From Candidatus Proximibacter danicus (GTDB lineage: Bacteria > Pseudomonadota > Gammaproteobacteria > Burkholderiales > Rhodocyclaceae): a DNA stretch of 64,000 nt. The notes beneath the pieces were generated by a model. That model was not told the origin of the DNA. It did no database searches and saw only the letters and a list, made by a program, of their open reading frames with translations. The stretch covers positions 1-64,000 of the forward strand of contig JADJUC010000006.1 in assembly GCA_016710885.1 (NCBI GenBank), read 5' to 3'. Every line of letters starts with the position of its first letter. The first letter of the stretch is position 1. Of the stretch, positions 24,567 to 33,347 are shown piece by piece. The translations under genes were made by a program, and so were the position numbers.

Positions 24567-25542
24567 ACCGGTAGCACGCGGCCAGAACAATCCGCAGCTC
24601 AACGCCAACGGCGAACTGACCCACCTGCTCTCCACCGAAGGGTTGCCACGAGAAGTGCTGACGCACATTCTCGACACCGCCGCCTCGTTCATGGAAGTCT
24701 CCGAGCGCGACGTGAAGAAGGTGCCGCTGCTGCGGGGGAAGAGCGTCTTCAACCTGTTCTTCGAGAACTCGACGCGCACCCGCACTACCTTCGAAATCGC
24801 CGCCAAACGCCTGTCGGCCGACGTCATCAACCTCGACATCACGCGTAGTTCGACGGCCAAGGGCGAGACGCTGCTCGACACCGTCGACAACCTGCGCGCC
24901 ATGCATGCCGACATGTTCGTTGTGCGTCACGCCACCTCCGGAGCGCCCTACCTGATCGCCGAGCACCTCGCCCGTGTCGGCCGCCACGACATCCACGTGG
25001 TCAATGCCGGCGACGGCCGCCATGCGCATCCGACACAGGGCCTGCTCGACATGTACACCATCCGCCACTACAAGAAGGAATTCCACAACCTGACGGTGGC
25101 CATCGTCGGCGACATCCTGCACTCACGCGTCGCCCGCTCCGACATCCACGCGCTGAACACGCTCGGTGCCGGCGAGGTGCGCGCCATAGGCCCGCAGACG
25201 CTGCTGCCGACGCAGATGGAAAAGATGGGCGTGCGCGTCTTCCACGACATGGAAGAAGGCCTCAAAGGTTGCGACGTGGTGATCATGCTACGTCTGCAGA
25301 ACGAACGCATGAACGGCACGCTGCTGCCGTCAGCACGCGAATACTTCCGCAACTACGGGCTGACACCGGAGAAGCTGGCACTGGCCAAACCGGATGCGAT
25401 CGTGATGCACCCGGGGCCGATGAACCGTGGCGTCGAAATCGACTCGGAAGTCGCCGACGGCAATCAGGCAGTGATCCTGCCGCAGGTCACTTTCGGTATC
25501 GCCGTTCGCATGGCGGTCATGAGCATCGTTGCGGGGAACTGA
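24559..25542 (+). CDS. pyrB: Aspartate carbamoyltransferase catalytic subunit
   Basis: A 327-residue enzyme making carbamoyl-aspartate, the first committed step of pyrimidine synthesis. Carbamoyl-phosphate site: FENSTRTRTTFEIAAKRL; further motifs SSTAKGETLLDTVDNL, VRHATSGAPY, GDGRHAHPTQGLLDMYTI and MHPGPMNRGVEI. The N-terminal extension matches the class that forms a dodecamer with an inactive dihydroorotase-like partner. The next gene encodes such a partner one base later. Confidence 0.95.
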   Translation: MNKPVARGQNNPQLNANGELTHLLSTEGLPREVLTHILDTAASFMEVSERDVKKVPLLRGKSVFNLFFENSTRTRTTFEIAAKRLSADVINLDITRSSTAKGETLLDTVDNLRAMHADMFVVRHATSGAPYLIAEHLARVGRHDIHVVNAGDGRHAHPTQGLLDMYTIRHYKKEFHNLTVAIVGDILHSRVARSDIHALNTLGAGEVRAIGPQTLLPTQMEKMGVRVFHDMEEGLKGCDVVIMLRLQNERMNGTLLPSAREYFRNYGLTPEKLALAKPDAIVMHPGPMNRGVEIDSEVADGNQAVILPQVTFGIAVRMAVMSIVAGN

Positions 25543-25543
25543 A

Positions 25544-26803
25544 ATGGCTAGCGAAAAAATTTCCATCAAGAACGGTCGCCTGATCGATCCGAAGAACGGC
25601 ATCGACGACCTGATTGACCTGCACCTGGCCGACGGCCGCGTCGCTGCCATCGGCAAAGCCCCCGACAGTTTTTCCGGCGCCCGCGTCATCGATGCCACCG
25701 GCAAGATTGTCTGCCCTGGCCTGGTCGACCTCGCTGCCCGCCTGCCGGGCCTGGAAGACGAACTCGCCGCCGCGGTGGCCGGTGGCGTCACCTCGCTCGC
25801 CTGCCCACCGGACACTCGTCCACCGCTCGACGAACCCGGTCTGGTTGAGCGCCTAGTACGTCGCGCTGCCGACGCTGGCCTGGCCCACGTACTGCCGCTC
25901 GGCGCCCTGACCGTTGGCCTCAAGGGCGAAGCCCTGGCCGAACTCGGCAGCCTCGCCCGCGCCGGCTGCATCGCCTTCTCGCAGGGCGGTAACGCGCCAA
26001 TCGTCGATACCCAGGTACTGCTGCGCGCCATGCAATACGCCACCACCTTCGGCTATCCGCTGCATCTGCAGCCGCAGGACAAGCACCTTGCGCGCGATGG
26101 CGTCGCCCACGATGGCGAAGTCGCCTCCCGTCTCGGTCTGCCGGGCATTCCAGCGGCAGCGGAATCGGCAGCCGTCGCCTCCGCACTGGAACTGGTGCGC
26201 ACCACCGGTGCCCGGCTGCACTTCACGCGCATTTCCAGTGCCGCCGGCATCACGCTACTGCAGCGCGCGCGCGACGAAGGTCTGCCGGTCACCTGCGACA
26301 TCGGCGTGCATCACCTGCACCTCACCGACATGGACATCGGCTACTTTGACAGCGCCGCCCGCTTCAACCCGCCGCTGCGCGCCCAGCGCGACCGCGAAGC
26401 CCTCTCCGCCGCAGCCGCCTCCGGCCTGGCAGCGATCTGCTCCGACCACACGCCAATCGACGAAGACGGCAAGCAACTCCCCTTCGGCGAAGCCGAAGCC
26501 GGTGCCACCGGTCTCGAACTACTCCTGCCACTGACGCTGAAATGGGCCGAAGCCGAGAAGCTGCCGCTGGCCAAGGCACTGGCCCGCATCACCTGCGACC
26601 CGGCCACCATTCTCGGCAGCCACGCCGGCCACCTTGCAGTGGGAGCCCCTGCCGATGTCTGCATCTTCGACCCCGCTGCCCTCTGGCAAGTCAGCGCAGA
26701 AACGCTGGTCAGCCAGGGTAAAAACACCCCCTTCATCGGCTGCGGCATGCAGGGAAAAGTCACGGCAACCCTCGTCGAGGGGCGCCTCGTCTTCGGCGGA
26801 TAG
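25544..26803 (+). CDS. pyrC': Dihydroorotase-like subunit of ATCase (PyrC'), catalytically degenerate
   Basis: A 419-residue amidohydrolase-fold protein. Active dihydroorotases carry an HxH metal motif after strand 1 (PGLVDLHVHLREPG type). Here that place reads PGLVDLAARLPGLEDE, so both metal histidines are gone, while the later CSDHTPIDEDGKQLPF motif remains. In Pseudomonas, PyrC' of this kind is inactive and serves as a structural subunit of the ATCase holoenzyme encoded by pyrB. The arrangement here (one base after pyrB) fits that role, so an active pyrC must lie elsewhere. Start at 25544 after an in-frame upstream ATG at 25529 was set aside because it lies inside pyrB. Confidence 0.88.
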   Translation: MASEKISIKNGRLIDPKNGIDDLIDLHLADGRVAAIGKAPDSFSGARVIDATGKIVCPGLVDLAARLPGLEDELAAAVAGGVTSLACPPDTRPPLDEPGLVERLVRRAADAGLAHVLPLGALTVGLKGEALAELGSLARAGCIAFSQGGNAPIVDTQVLLRAMQYATTFGYPLHLQPQDKHLARDGVAHDGEVASRLGLPGIPAAAESAAVASALELVRTTGARLHFTRISSAAGITLLQRARDEGLPVTCDIGVHHLHLTDMDIGYFDSAARFNPPLRAQRDREALSAAAASGLAAICSDHTPIDEDGKQLPFGEAEAGATGLELLLPLTLKWAEAEKLPLAKALARITCDPATILGSHAGHLAVGAPADVCIFDPAALWQVSAETLVSQGKNTPFIGCGMQGKVTATLVEGRLVFGG

Positions 26804-26859
26804 CCCCGCGCGGCAGCGAGGGGCTGGCCGCCACAGCCCTCCGTCCGGACCCTGCCGAG

Positions 26860-27535
26860 TTACAGATTTTTTTCGCCAACCGCCCGGCGAATGTGGGCGT
26901 AAGACAAACCCGCAAAAAACAGCACCAACGGCGATGCCGGCCAGCACGTCGAGCAACACGTGCTGGCGGATGGCCACCGTCGACCACAGGATGAGCAGGC
27001 AATGCAGCGCACTTGCCCCGCGTAGCAGGCGCGGCGCACCCAGCCGCTGAAAAAATCGATCCAGCCAGAATGCGGAAAACACCGCCGTTGCGACATGCAG
27101 CGAAGGGCAGGCATTCCCGCTCAGATCGAGTCCCCGGAGCACCGCCAGTTCAGGGTTTGCCTCCCAGTCGATGGCAAAAACCGGCACAGTCGTCGGAAAA
27201 AACCAGAAAAGCGCCAGACAGAACAGGCACAAGGCGGCGATCCACAGACCGTACAGCGCCAATGGGCGAAAGCCCGAAAAAAGTGCCGGTGGCAACGAAA
27301 CATAGATCCACAGCTACGCATAGACCGGGAAAGCTGCGGGAGAAAACGGAATCCACGCGTCTGCCGCGATCAGCGGCATCACCGTCGCTGGCGCCAGAGG
27401 ATGGCGCAAGACGGCGAAATAGGCCCAGAAGAACATTGCCATGAAAGCCATGGTTCCGAAGGCCTTGAGCGGCATCAGGGCCAGCAGCCGGTCAGCAGCC
27501 TGGCGATACCACGGCAAGGCGGGAGAACGATTCAT
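26860..27535 (-). pseudogene. PAP2-family phosphatase, interrupted by a stop and a frameshift
   Basis: A membrane phosphatase of the PAP2/PgpB type, predicted to remove phosphate from lipid phosphates. It begins MNRSPALPWYRQAADRLLAL at 27535 and continues with hydrophobic helices. An amber codon at 27314-27316 interrupts FPVYA-stop-LWIYVSLPPAL without changing frame; Ser (TCG) would fit. The rest carries GNACPSLHVATAVFSAFWLDRF and RQHVLLDVLAGI, the PAP2 signature histidines. Near 26937 the frame then shifts by one base, after which PLVLFFAGLSYAHIRRAV and a natural stop at 26860 follow; without the shift the frame runs on antisense through pyrC'. The two lesions make it a pseudogene as read. 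Confidence 0.75.
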
Positions 27536-27678
27536 CAAGAGTCCGGTTTCATCCGTAAGCGGCACAAGAGCGCCATGGTAACAAAGCGTGCTGAAGACAC
27601 CGTTCGATGGCCACAGAAACGACAGTAAACGGGGACAAACGCGGTACGTTGCCGGCATTAAACCCGACGCTTAAACCT

Positions 27679-27706
27679 TTGGAAAACAGTCGCTTTCCGA
27701 TAAAAT
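27679..27706 (+). promoter_or_regulatory. Promoter of the aryl polyene operon
   Basis: TTGGAA at 27679-27684, 16-bp spacer, TAAAAT at 27701-27706. The -10 ends nine bases before the first ACP ATG, and no Shine-Dalgarno site is seen, so the first gene should have a leader of about 3-4 nt or none. The region 27536-27715 is also the 5' flank of the divergent PAP2 gene. Confidence 0.5.
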
Positions 27707-27715
27707 CCGGCCCCT

Positions 27716-27955
27716 ATGGATTCCATTGCCCTCATTCGCGATTTTCTCAAGGATCGCCTCGGCGTCGAAGCGGAAAAAATTGTTCCGGAAGCCGCGCTGG
27801 CCGACCTGGGTGTCGACTCCCTGATGATGCTCGAACTGATGTTCGAGTTCGAAGACCACTTCGGCATCAAACTCTCACCGGATCTGAAGCCACCGCGGAC
27901 GGTCGGTGAAATGGTCTCGCAGATGGACCAATTGATCAGCGAAAAGAAGGACTGA
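27716..27955 (+). CDS. Acyl carrier protein (aryl polyene cluster, ACP1)
   Basis: A 79-residue ACP. The phosphopantetheine attachment Ser is in LADLGVDSLMMLELMFEFED (about residue 38). It has the usual four-helix acidic composition. It is the first gene of the plus-strand pigment operon and ends three bases before the ketosynthase. It probably carries either the aromatic starter or the growing polyene. Confidence 0.92.
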   Translation: MDSIALIRDFLKDRLGVEAEKIVPEAALADLGVDSLMMLELMFEFEDHFGIKLSPDLKPPRTVGEMVSQMDQLISEKKD

Positions 27956-27958
27956 TTG

Positions 27959-29212
27959 ATGCAACAGCGGCGGGTAGCCATTACGGGCATCGGCCTGGTC
28001 AGTCCTTACGGCGGTGATCTCGCCGATTTCTTCAGCCATCTGATGGCCGGTGAGTCGGCCATTCGCCACCTGCTCACCGAGGATCTGCCGCGCCCTCTCT
28101 CGATCCCTTTCGTCAGCTGCCCGACCTTTGATCCGGAGTCCGCACTCGGCAAACCGCTGGCCTCGATGATGGACCGCTTTGCCCAGCTGGGTATGGCGGC
28201 CGCCTTCGCCGCCTGGGATGACTGCGGCCTGCCACGCATCACCGACGACAGTGCCGTACGAGACGGCTGGGGCGTCGCCTGGGGTACCGCACTGGGCGGC
28301 ACGCTGGCTTATGAAAAGGGCTACCGCGAACTGTGGCAGAAGGGGCGCGAGCGCCTGTCCCCGCTCTCCGTCCTGCTCGGCATGAACAATGCCGCCAACG
28401 CCCACATTTCGATCCAGCTTGGTCTCGGCGGCGTCAGCATGAGCCACACCGTCGCTTGCGCCTCGTCGGCCATCGCCATCGGCGAAGCCTTCCGCCGCGT
28501 ACGCAGCGGCGAAGCAACGGTGATGGTCACCGGCGGTTCCGACGTGCCGCAGGCCTACGGTGTCGCCCGCGCGTGGGAGGCTTTGCGCGTCATGGCTCCC
28601 GGCGATGCCGACACCTCCCCCGCTGCCTGCCGCCCGTTTGCCAGCAACCGGCGCGGGCTGGTTCTCGGCGAAGGCGGGGCCGCGCTCGTGCTCGAAGACT
28701 GGGAACATGCCGTTGCTCGTGGCGCCCGCATCCATGGCGAGATCGTCGGCTACGGCACCAGTTGTGACCACACCCACCTGGTACGACCGGAAGCTGCCGG
28801 CCAGATTCGTGCGCTCAATGCCACGCTCGCTGACGCCGGCCTGACCGCCGACGATATCGACTACATCAACGCCCACGGTACAGCCACCGCCGAGGGCGAC
28901 CCGGTCGAGGTTGCGGCGCTGAAAGCCGTCTTCGGCGAACGCGCAGCACGGTTGCCGGTCAGCGCCACCAAATCCATGCACGGTCACCTGCTCGGCGCCG
29001 CCGGTGCCATCGAAGCCATCGCCACCGTGCTGGCGCTGCGCGAGCAGGCGGTGCTGCCAACCGCCAACCTCGCCGGACAGATCGACCCGGCCTGCGTCGG
29101 CGTCGATCATGTCACCGCCGGCCGGCGCGGCGTACCCTTACGCGCAGCCCTCTCGAACTCCTTTGCCTTTGGCGGCAGCAATGCGGTACTCGCCTTCCGT
29201 CGCGTGCCTTGA
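27959..29212 (+). CDS. Beta-ketoacyl-ACP synthase, FabF-like (KS1)
   Basis: A 417-residue condensing enzyme. Catalytic Cys in HTVACASSAIAIGEAF (about residue 165), His in INAHGTATAEGDPVEV and His in SATKSMHGHLLGAAGAIEA complete the Cys-His-His triad of KAS II enzymes. Length is normal. The ATG at 27959 is used; a TTG at 27956 is in frame. Directly after ACP1. Expected to extend the aromatic starter with malonyl-ACP units in the polyene chain. Confidence 0.92.
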   Translation: MQQRRVAITGIGLVSPYGGDLADFFSHLMAGESAIRHLLTEDLPRPLSIPFVSCPTFDPESALGKPLASMMDRFAQLGMAAAFAAWDDCGLPRITDDSAVRDGWGVAWGTALGGTLAYEKGYRELWQKGRERLSPLSVLLGMNNAANAHISIQLGLGGVSMSHTVACASSAIAIGEAFRRVRSGEATVMVTGGSDVPQAYGVARAWEALRVMAPGDADTSPAACRPFASNRRGLVLGEGGAALVLEDWEHAVARGARIHGEIVGYGTSCDHTHLVRPEAAGQIRALNATLADAGLTADDIDYINAHGTATAEGDPVEVAALKAVFGERAARLPVSATKSMHGHLLGAAGAIEAIATVLALREQAVLPTANLAGQIDPACVGVDHVTAGRRGVPLRAALSNSFAFGGSNAVLAFRRVP

Positions 29213-29260
29213 TCCGTGCTGGACACTCTCAACCCCCTGCAATCTCCCGGAAATTTGACC

Positions 29261-29545
29261 ATGCCCGCAGCCCCCACCCCGGAAACCGTCGATGCGCTGA
29301 TGCCGGAAGTTGCCGCACTGATCATCGAGGCCCTCAACCTTGAGATCGCTGCGACCGAAATCGAGGCCGACGCACCGCTCTATGGCGAAGGCCTCGGCCT
29401 CGATTCGATCGACGTGCTGGAAATCGCCCTGGTCGTTTCCAAGCGCTACGGCTTCCAGCTCCGCTCGGATAACACCGACAACGTACGCATCTTCGCTTCG
29501 CTGCGTGCCTTGAGCACCCACATCGCCAGTCAGCGGACCCTATGA
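29261..29545 (+). CDS. Acyl carrier protein (aryl polyene cluster, ACP2)
   Basis: A 94-residue ACP with the attachment Ser in YGEGLGLDSIDVLEIALVVS (about residue 49). The GLGLDSIDVLEI core differs from ACP1 (GVDSLMML), so the two carriers are not duplicates; in characterised aryl polyene clusters paired ACPs have distinct partners. Start at ATG 29261 with GGA upstream; a GTG at 29216 would add 15 residues. It overlaps the next gene by four bases. Confidence 0.88.
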   Translation: MPAAPTPETVDALMPEVAALIIEALNLEIAATEIEADAPLYGEGLGLDSIDVLEIALVVSKRYGFQLRSDNTDNVRIFASLRALSTHIASQRTL

Positions 29546-30210
29546 CGGCAACGACGGCAGCCAAGCTGCGCGGCCTGGTTGTCGTCGTCATCGTGGGCGC
29601 CTGGGCACTCATTGCGCACCATGGCAGCGCAGGCGGAGGCAACGCCGACCTCAATGCCGCAGTTGGCGTTACCCCGGTCGTCGTGTTTTTTCTTGTGCTG
29701 CTGTCGCGCACCCCTTCGTTGCCATTGCGCATCGCCGGTGCGCTTGCCGGCCTCGCACTGCTGGTCGGGCTGTGGCCGCATGCACGGCAGAACGTCCCGC
29801 TGCTCTACTACCTGCAACACCTCGGCGCCCACCTCGCCCTCGGCACTTTCTTTGGCCGCAGCCTGATCGGGCCGGGAGAAGCGCTGATTACGCGTATCGC
29901 CCGCAGCATCTACAACGGCACGATTTCCGCGCGCAAGGTGCGCTACACAAGACAGGTGACCCTCGTCTGGACCGTCTTCTTCTTCGGCAATGCTCTGCTC
30001 TCCACCGGTCTCTTTCTCTTCGCGCCGCCTGAAATCTGGTCGATGCACGCCAATCTGCTGACCTGGCCGCTGGTCGGCCTGCTATTCGCTGCCGAACACC
30101 TGTGGCGCATGCACGCGCTGCCGCCCGAGGAAAGACCAGGCCTCGTCGACATCATTCGCAGCTTCCGGCGCCACTCCCGGCGGCAAGACCCCGCCGCCCC
30201 GCGATCATGA
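29542..30210 (+). CDS. Ketosynthase-associated integral membrane protein (COG4648-like)
   Basis: A 222-residue membrane protein with about five to six predicted helices (for example LVVVVIVGAWALIAHHG, VVVFFLVLLSRTP, LVWTVFFFGNALLSTGLFLF, LLTWPLVGLLFAAEHL). Conserved charged spots are PHARQNVPLLYYLQH and SARKVRYTRQVTLVWT. Proteins of this type occur next to ACP and KS genes in aryl polyene clusters but have no known biochemical function. ATGA overlaps on both sides. Confidence 0.75.
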   Translation: MTATTAAKLRGLVVVVIVGAWALIAHHGSAGGGNADLNAAVGVTPVVVFFLVLLSRTPSLPLRIAGALAGLALLVGLWPHARQNVPLLYYLQHLGAHLALGTFFGRSLIGPGEALITRIARSIYNGTISARKVRYTRQVTLVWTVFFFGNALLSTGLFLFAPPEIWSMHANLLTWPLVGLLFAAEHLWRMHALPPEERPGLVDIIRSFRRHSRRQDPAAPRS

Positions 30211-31538
30211 ACTCGCTACCGCTACTGGACCGCAAGCGCGCTCCCGGAGAAACTTTCGCGTGGCGCCCCGAAGGGCCGGCGACGGTCGGCGACTTTCTCG
30301 CCGCCGCACACTGGCTGGCCGGCCGCTTGCCCGCAGGCGACTGGCTGCTCAACCTGTGCGAAGACCGCTACCGCTTTGCCGTTGGCTTCGCCGCCGGCCT
30401 GATCGCCGGCAAGACCAGCCTGCAGCCATCGTCGCTATCGCCAGAAACACTGCACCAACTCGCCGCCGACTACCCCGGTCTGGCTGCGCTGTGCGACGGC
30501 GAAACTGAAACCGGCAATCTGCCGCGCATTCCATTTCCCGCCTTGCCGGCGCTCGCTCCTTGCGCAGACGTTCCCGAGATCGATGCCGAGCGGGAGGTAG
30601 CCATCCTGTTCACCTCCGGATCGACCGGGTTGCCGCAGCCGCAACGCAAGACCTGGGGGAGGCTGGTTTGCAACGCCCGTGCCGGGGCCAGCGTGCTCGG
30701 CCTCGACGCCTGCCCGCACAACATCGTCGGCACCGTACCGATCCAGCACAGCTACGGTTTTGAATCGACCTTCCTGCTCGCCCTGCACGGTGGTTGCCCG
30801 ATCTGGTCCGGAAAACCGTTTTTCCCGCAGGATATCGCCGCCGCACTCGCCGCCGTGCCGCAGCCGCGCCTGCTGGTGACGACGCCATTCCACCTCTCGG
30901 CCCTCCTGGCCGCAGACATTCCGCTGCCGCCGGTTGAGCGCGTGCTCTCGGCGACCGCACCGCTCACCGCCGAACTCGCCGCGCGCGCCGAGCAACGCTG
31001 CAACACCTGCGTCGAGGAAATCTACGGCACGACCGAGAGTGGTCAGCTCGCCAGCCGCCGCACAGTCGACGGCCCGGCCTGGAAATGCCTGCCCGAAATC
31101 ATCCTGACGCAAAAAGCCGGGCAGACCGTCGCCAGCGGCGGCCATGTCGAGGGCGAAGTGCTCCTCGGCGATGTCATCGAACGGCTGCCGGACAACAAGT
31201 TTCTCTTGCTCGGTCGCCATGCCGACCTGATCAACATCGCCGGCAAGCGTACCTCGCTGGCCTATCTCAACCATCAGATCAACGCCATTCCCGGCGTCGT
31301 TGATGCCGCCTTTCATCTGCCCGATGGCGATGAAAGCGAGACTCCCCGGCTCACCGCCTTCGTTGTCGCCCCGGCGCTGGAGCGCCAGCAACTGCTGGCG
31401 GCGCTGCGCCAGCGGATCGACCCGATCTTCCTGCCGCGCCCCCTCATTCTTCTCGACACCCTCCCGCGAAACAGCACCGGCAAGCTGCCGCGCGAGGCGC
31501 TGCAAGCGCTCTGCGCGAAGCGGAGGCAGCATGACTGA
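30207..31538 (+). CDS. Acyl/aryl-activating AMP-ligase of the aryl polyene cluster
   Basis: A 443-residue member of the ANL adenylation superfamily. P-loop ILFTSGSTGLPQPQRKTWGR (about 133-152), the YGTTESGQLASRR motif, DxxxxxGR-type ILLGRHADLINIAGKRTSLA, and the late catalytic Lys in NSTGKLPREALQ. It probably activates 3- or 4-hydroxybenzoate and loads it on an ACP. N-terminus is shorter than in long acyl-CoA ligases. Start at ATG 30207, which overlaps the preceding stop. Confidence 0.85.
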   Translation: MNSLPLLDRKRAPGETFAWRPEGPATVGDFLAAAHWLAGRLPAGDWLLNLCEDRYRFAVGFAAGLIAGKTSLQPSSLSPETLHQLAADYPGLAALCDGETETGNLPRIPFPALPALAPCADVPEIDAEREVAILFTSGSTGLPQPQRKTWGRLVCNARAGASVLGLDACPHNIVGTVPIQHSYGFESTFLLALHGGCPIWSGKPFFPQDIAAALAAVPQPRLLVTTPFHLSALLAADIPLPPVERVLSATAPLTAELAARAEQRCNTCVEEIYGTTESGQLASRRTVDGPAWKCLPEIILTQKAGQTVASGGHVEGEVLLGDVIERLPDNKFLLLGRHADLINIAGKRTSLAYLNHQINAIPGVVDAAFHLPDGDESETPRLTAFVVAPALERQQLLAALRQRIDPIFLPRPLILLDTLPRNSTGKLPREALQALCAKRRQHD

Positions 31539-31833
31539 CCGCAAATTCTTCTGGACAGTGCCCACCGACCACCCGGCCTTTCCCGGCCACTTTCCCGGCC
31601 ATGCCATCCTCCCCGGTGTCGTCATCCTCGACCACGTCCTGCGCTGCGCCGGTGAGTTGCAGGGAGGAATCGATGCTTGCTGGCAGGTCAATACCGCCAA
31701 GTTCTTCAGCCCCGTCGGGCCGGGCGAAGCGTTGACCTTCTCCCTGCAGCCGCGGCCCAGTGGCCGCATCGCCTTCGCCGTTCGGGCCGGCACGCGTGAT
31801 GTTGCGCTCGGCAACCTCGCCGCCTACGCATGA
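31531..31833 (+). CDS. Hot-dog 3-hydroxyacyl-ACP dehydratase-like protein (DH1)
   Basis: A 100-residue FabA/FabZ-type hot-dog protein. The core HPAFPGHFPGHAILPGVVIL carries the catalytic-type His and the family PG...PGV pattern. It is shorter than FabZ (about 150) and would work as a dimer. Start at ATG 31531, 8 bases inside the ligase gene. Expected to remove water during polyene extension. Confidence 0.82.
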   Translation: MTDRKFFWTVPTDHPAFPGHFPGHAILPGVVILDHVLRCAGELQGGIDACWQVNTAKFFSPVGPGEALTFSLQPRPSGRIAFAVRAGTRDVALGNLAAYA

Positions 31834-32758
31834 GCCTTTCACCGCCCACACCGCCGGCAAGCGAAGCCGGGAACGACTGGAAACACCAGCGTGAACGCAG
31901 CTCGCCGGCCATCCTCAAGCTGATGGTGTGGATCTCGCTGACTTTCGGCCGCAGCATCAGCCGACTGGTGTTGCATGGCATCGCCGCCTACTTCACGCTG
32001 TTCGCACCGCGCGCACGACGTGCCAGCCGTGCCTATCTGCAGCGTGCGCTCGGTCGCCCGGCCGGGCTGAGCGACCTCTATCGCCACGTCTTCAGTTTTG
32101 CCAGCACCATCCACGATCGCATCTACCTGCTCAACGACCGCTTCGATCTTTTCGACATCGAGATCGTCGGCGTCGAAGCCGTGCATGCAGCACAGGCGCA
32201 GCAGCCGGGGGCACTGCTGGTCGGAGCGCACCTTGGCAGTTTCGAGGTGTTGCGTGCCATCGCCCGCCAACCGGCCGGGCTCCAGGTGGCCATGCTGATG
32301 TATGCGGAAAACGCCCGCCAGATCAACGCTACCCTCCACGCCATCAACCCGGCAGCGACGGCCGATATCGTGCCGCTCGGCCAGTTCGATTCGATGCTGA
32401 TTGCCCGCGACCGGCTGGAGCAGGGTTGCCTCGTCGGCCTGCTGGCCGACCGCAGCCTCGGCGGTGACACGACGGTCGACTGCGACTTTCTCGGCCAGCC
32501 GGCGCCCTTCCCGCTTGGTCCGTTTCGCATGGCGGCCATGCTGCGGCGACCGGTTTTCTTCATGACCAGTCTCTACCTCGGCGGCAACCGTTACCGTGTG
32601 CACTTCGAAACACTGGCCGATTTTTCCGCGACCCCCGCTCCGATCGCGACGCCGCCATCCACGCCGCCGTGACAACCTACGCGGCGCGGCTTGGTCAGCA
32701 TTGCCGGCAGGCCCCTTACAACTGGTTCAACTTTTTCGATTTCTGGCAGAAGCGATGA
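31830..32758 (+). CDS. LpxL-like acyltransferase (C-terminus frameshifted)
   Basis: A lipid A-type acyltransferase homologue with an N-terminal hydrophobic segment and the HX4E site in LVGAHLGSFEVLRAI. The open frame stops at 32672 after 280 residues. The last 12 or so (SATPAPIATPPSTPP) are aberrant. Adding one C in the C5 run at 32632-32636 restores RSDRDAAIHAAVTTY and NWFNFFDFWQKR, the typical C-terminus, ending at 32758 and overlapping the next ATG by four bases. The frameshift may be a sequencing error. In aryl polyene clusters this protein is thought to esterify the polyene onto a lipid. Confidence 0.8.
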
Positions 32759-33347
32759 TCAAACGCCGCATACTCTTCCTTGGCAGCGCACTGCTTGCGG
32801 CAGCCTTCACCCTGCCTGCATTCGCCGCCTTCGACATCGCCGAATTGATGAATGATCTGGCGCAGCACAAGGGCGGCCGCGCGAAGTTCGTCGAGAAGAA
32901 ATACATCGCCCTGCTCGATAAGCCGGTCATCGCCACCGGCGAGATGAACTACATCGCCCCGGACCGCCTTGAAAACGCACGCTGACCCCGAAACCGGAAC
33001 TGCTGATCCTCGACAAGGAGACGCTGACCCTCGAACGCGAGAAGCAGAAGCTGACGATCAACCTGGCCAACCAGCCGGAAGCGCTGGCCTTCGTCGACAG
33101 CATCCGCGGCACCCTCTCCGGCAACCGTGCTGCACTGGAAAAGAACTACCTGCTGCATCTGGCCGGCTCCGCCGAAAAGTGGGAGCTGACGCTGCTGCCG
33201 AGCGACCAGAAAATCGCCACGCTGATCCAGCGCATCACGGTTGCCGGCAGGAAGAACCAGATCGTCAGCATCGAATACCTGCAGGCCGACGGAGATCGTT
33301 CGGTGCTCCTCATCACCCCCATCAGCATCCCGACCGAGAAAAAATGA
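32755..33347 (+). pseudogene. LolA-like periplasmic carrier (frameshifted)
   Basis: A LolA-type outer-membrane lipoprotein carrier, expected to bind the hydrophobic pigment in the periplasm. Signal peptide LFLGSALLAAAFTLPAFA (about residues 8-25), then FVEKKYIALLDKPVIATGEM. The frame ends at 32985 after DRLENAR. A missing A in the A4 run near 32972-32975 explains this; with it the gene continues RTLTPKPELLILDKETLTL to AGRKNQIVSIEYLQADGD and a stop at 33347, which overlaps the exporter ATG. The coding potential therefore looks intact except for one base, so sequencing error is quite possible. Confidence 0.78.
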
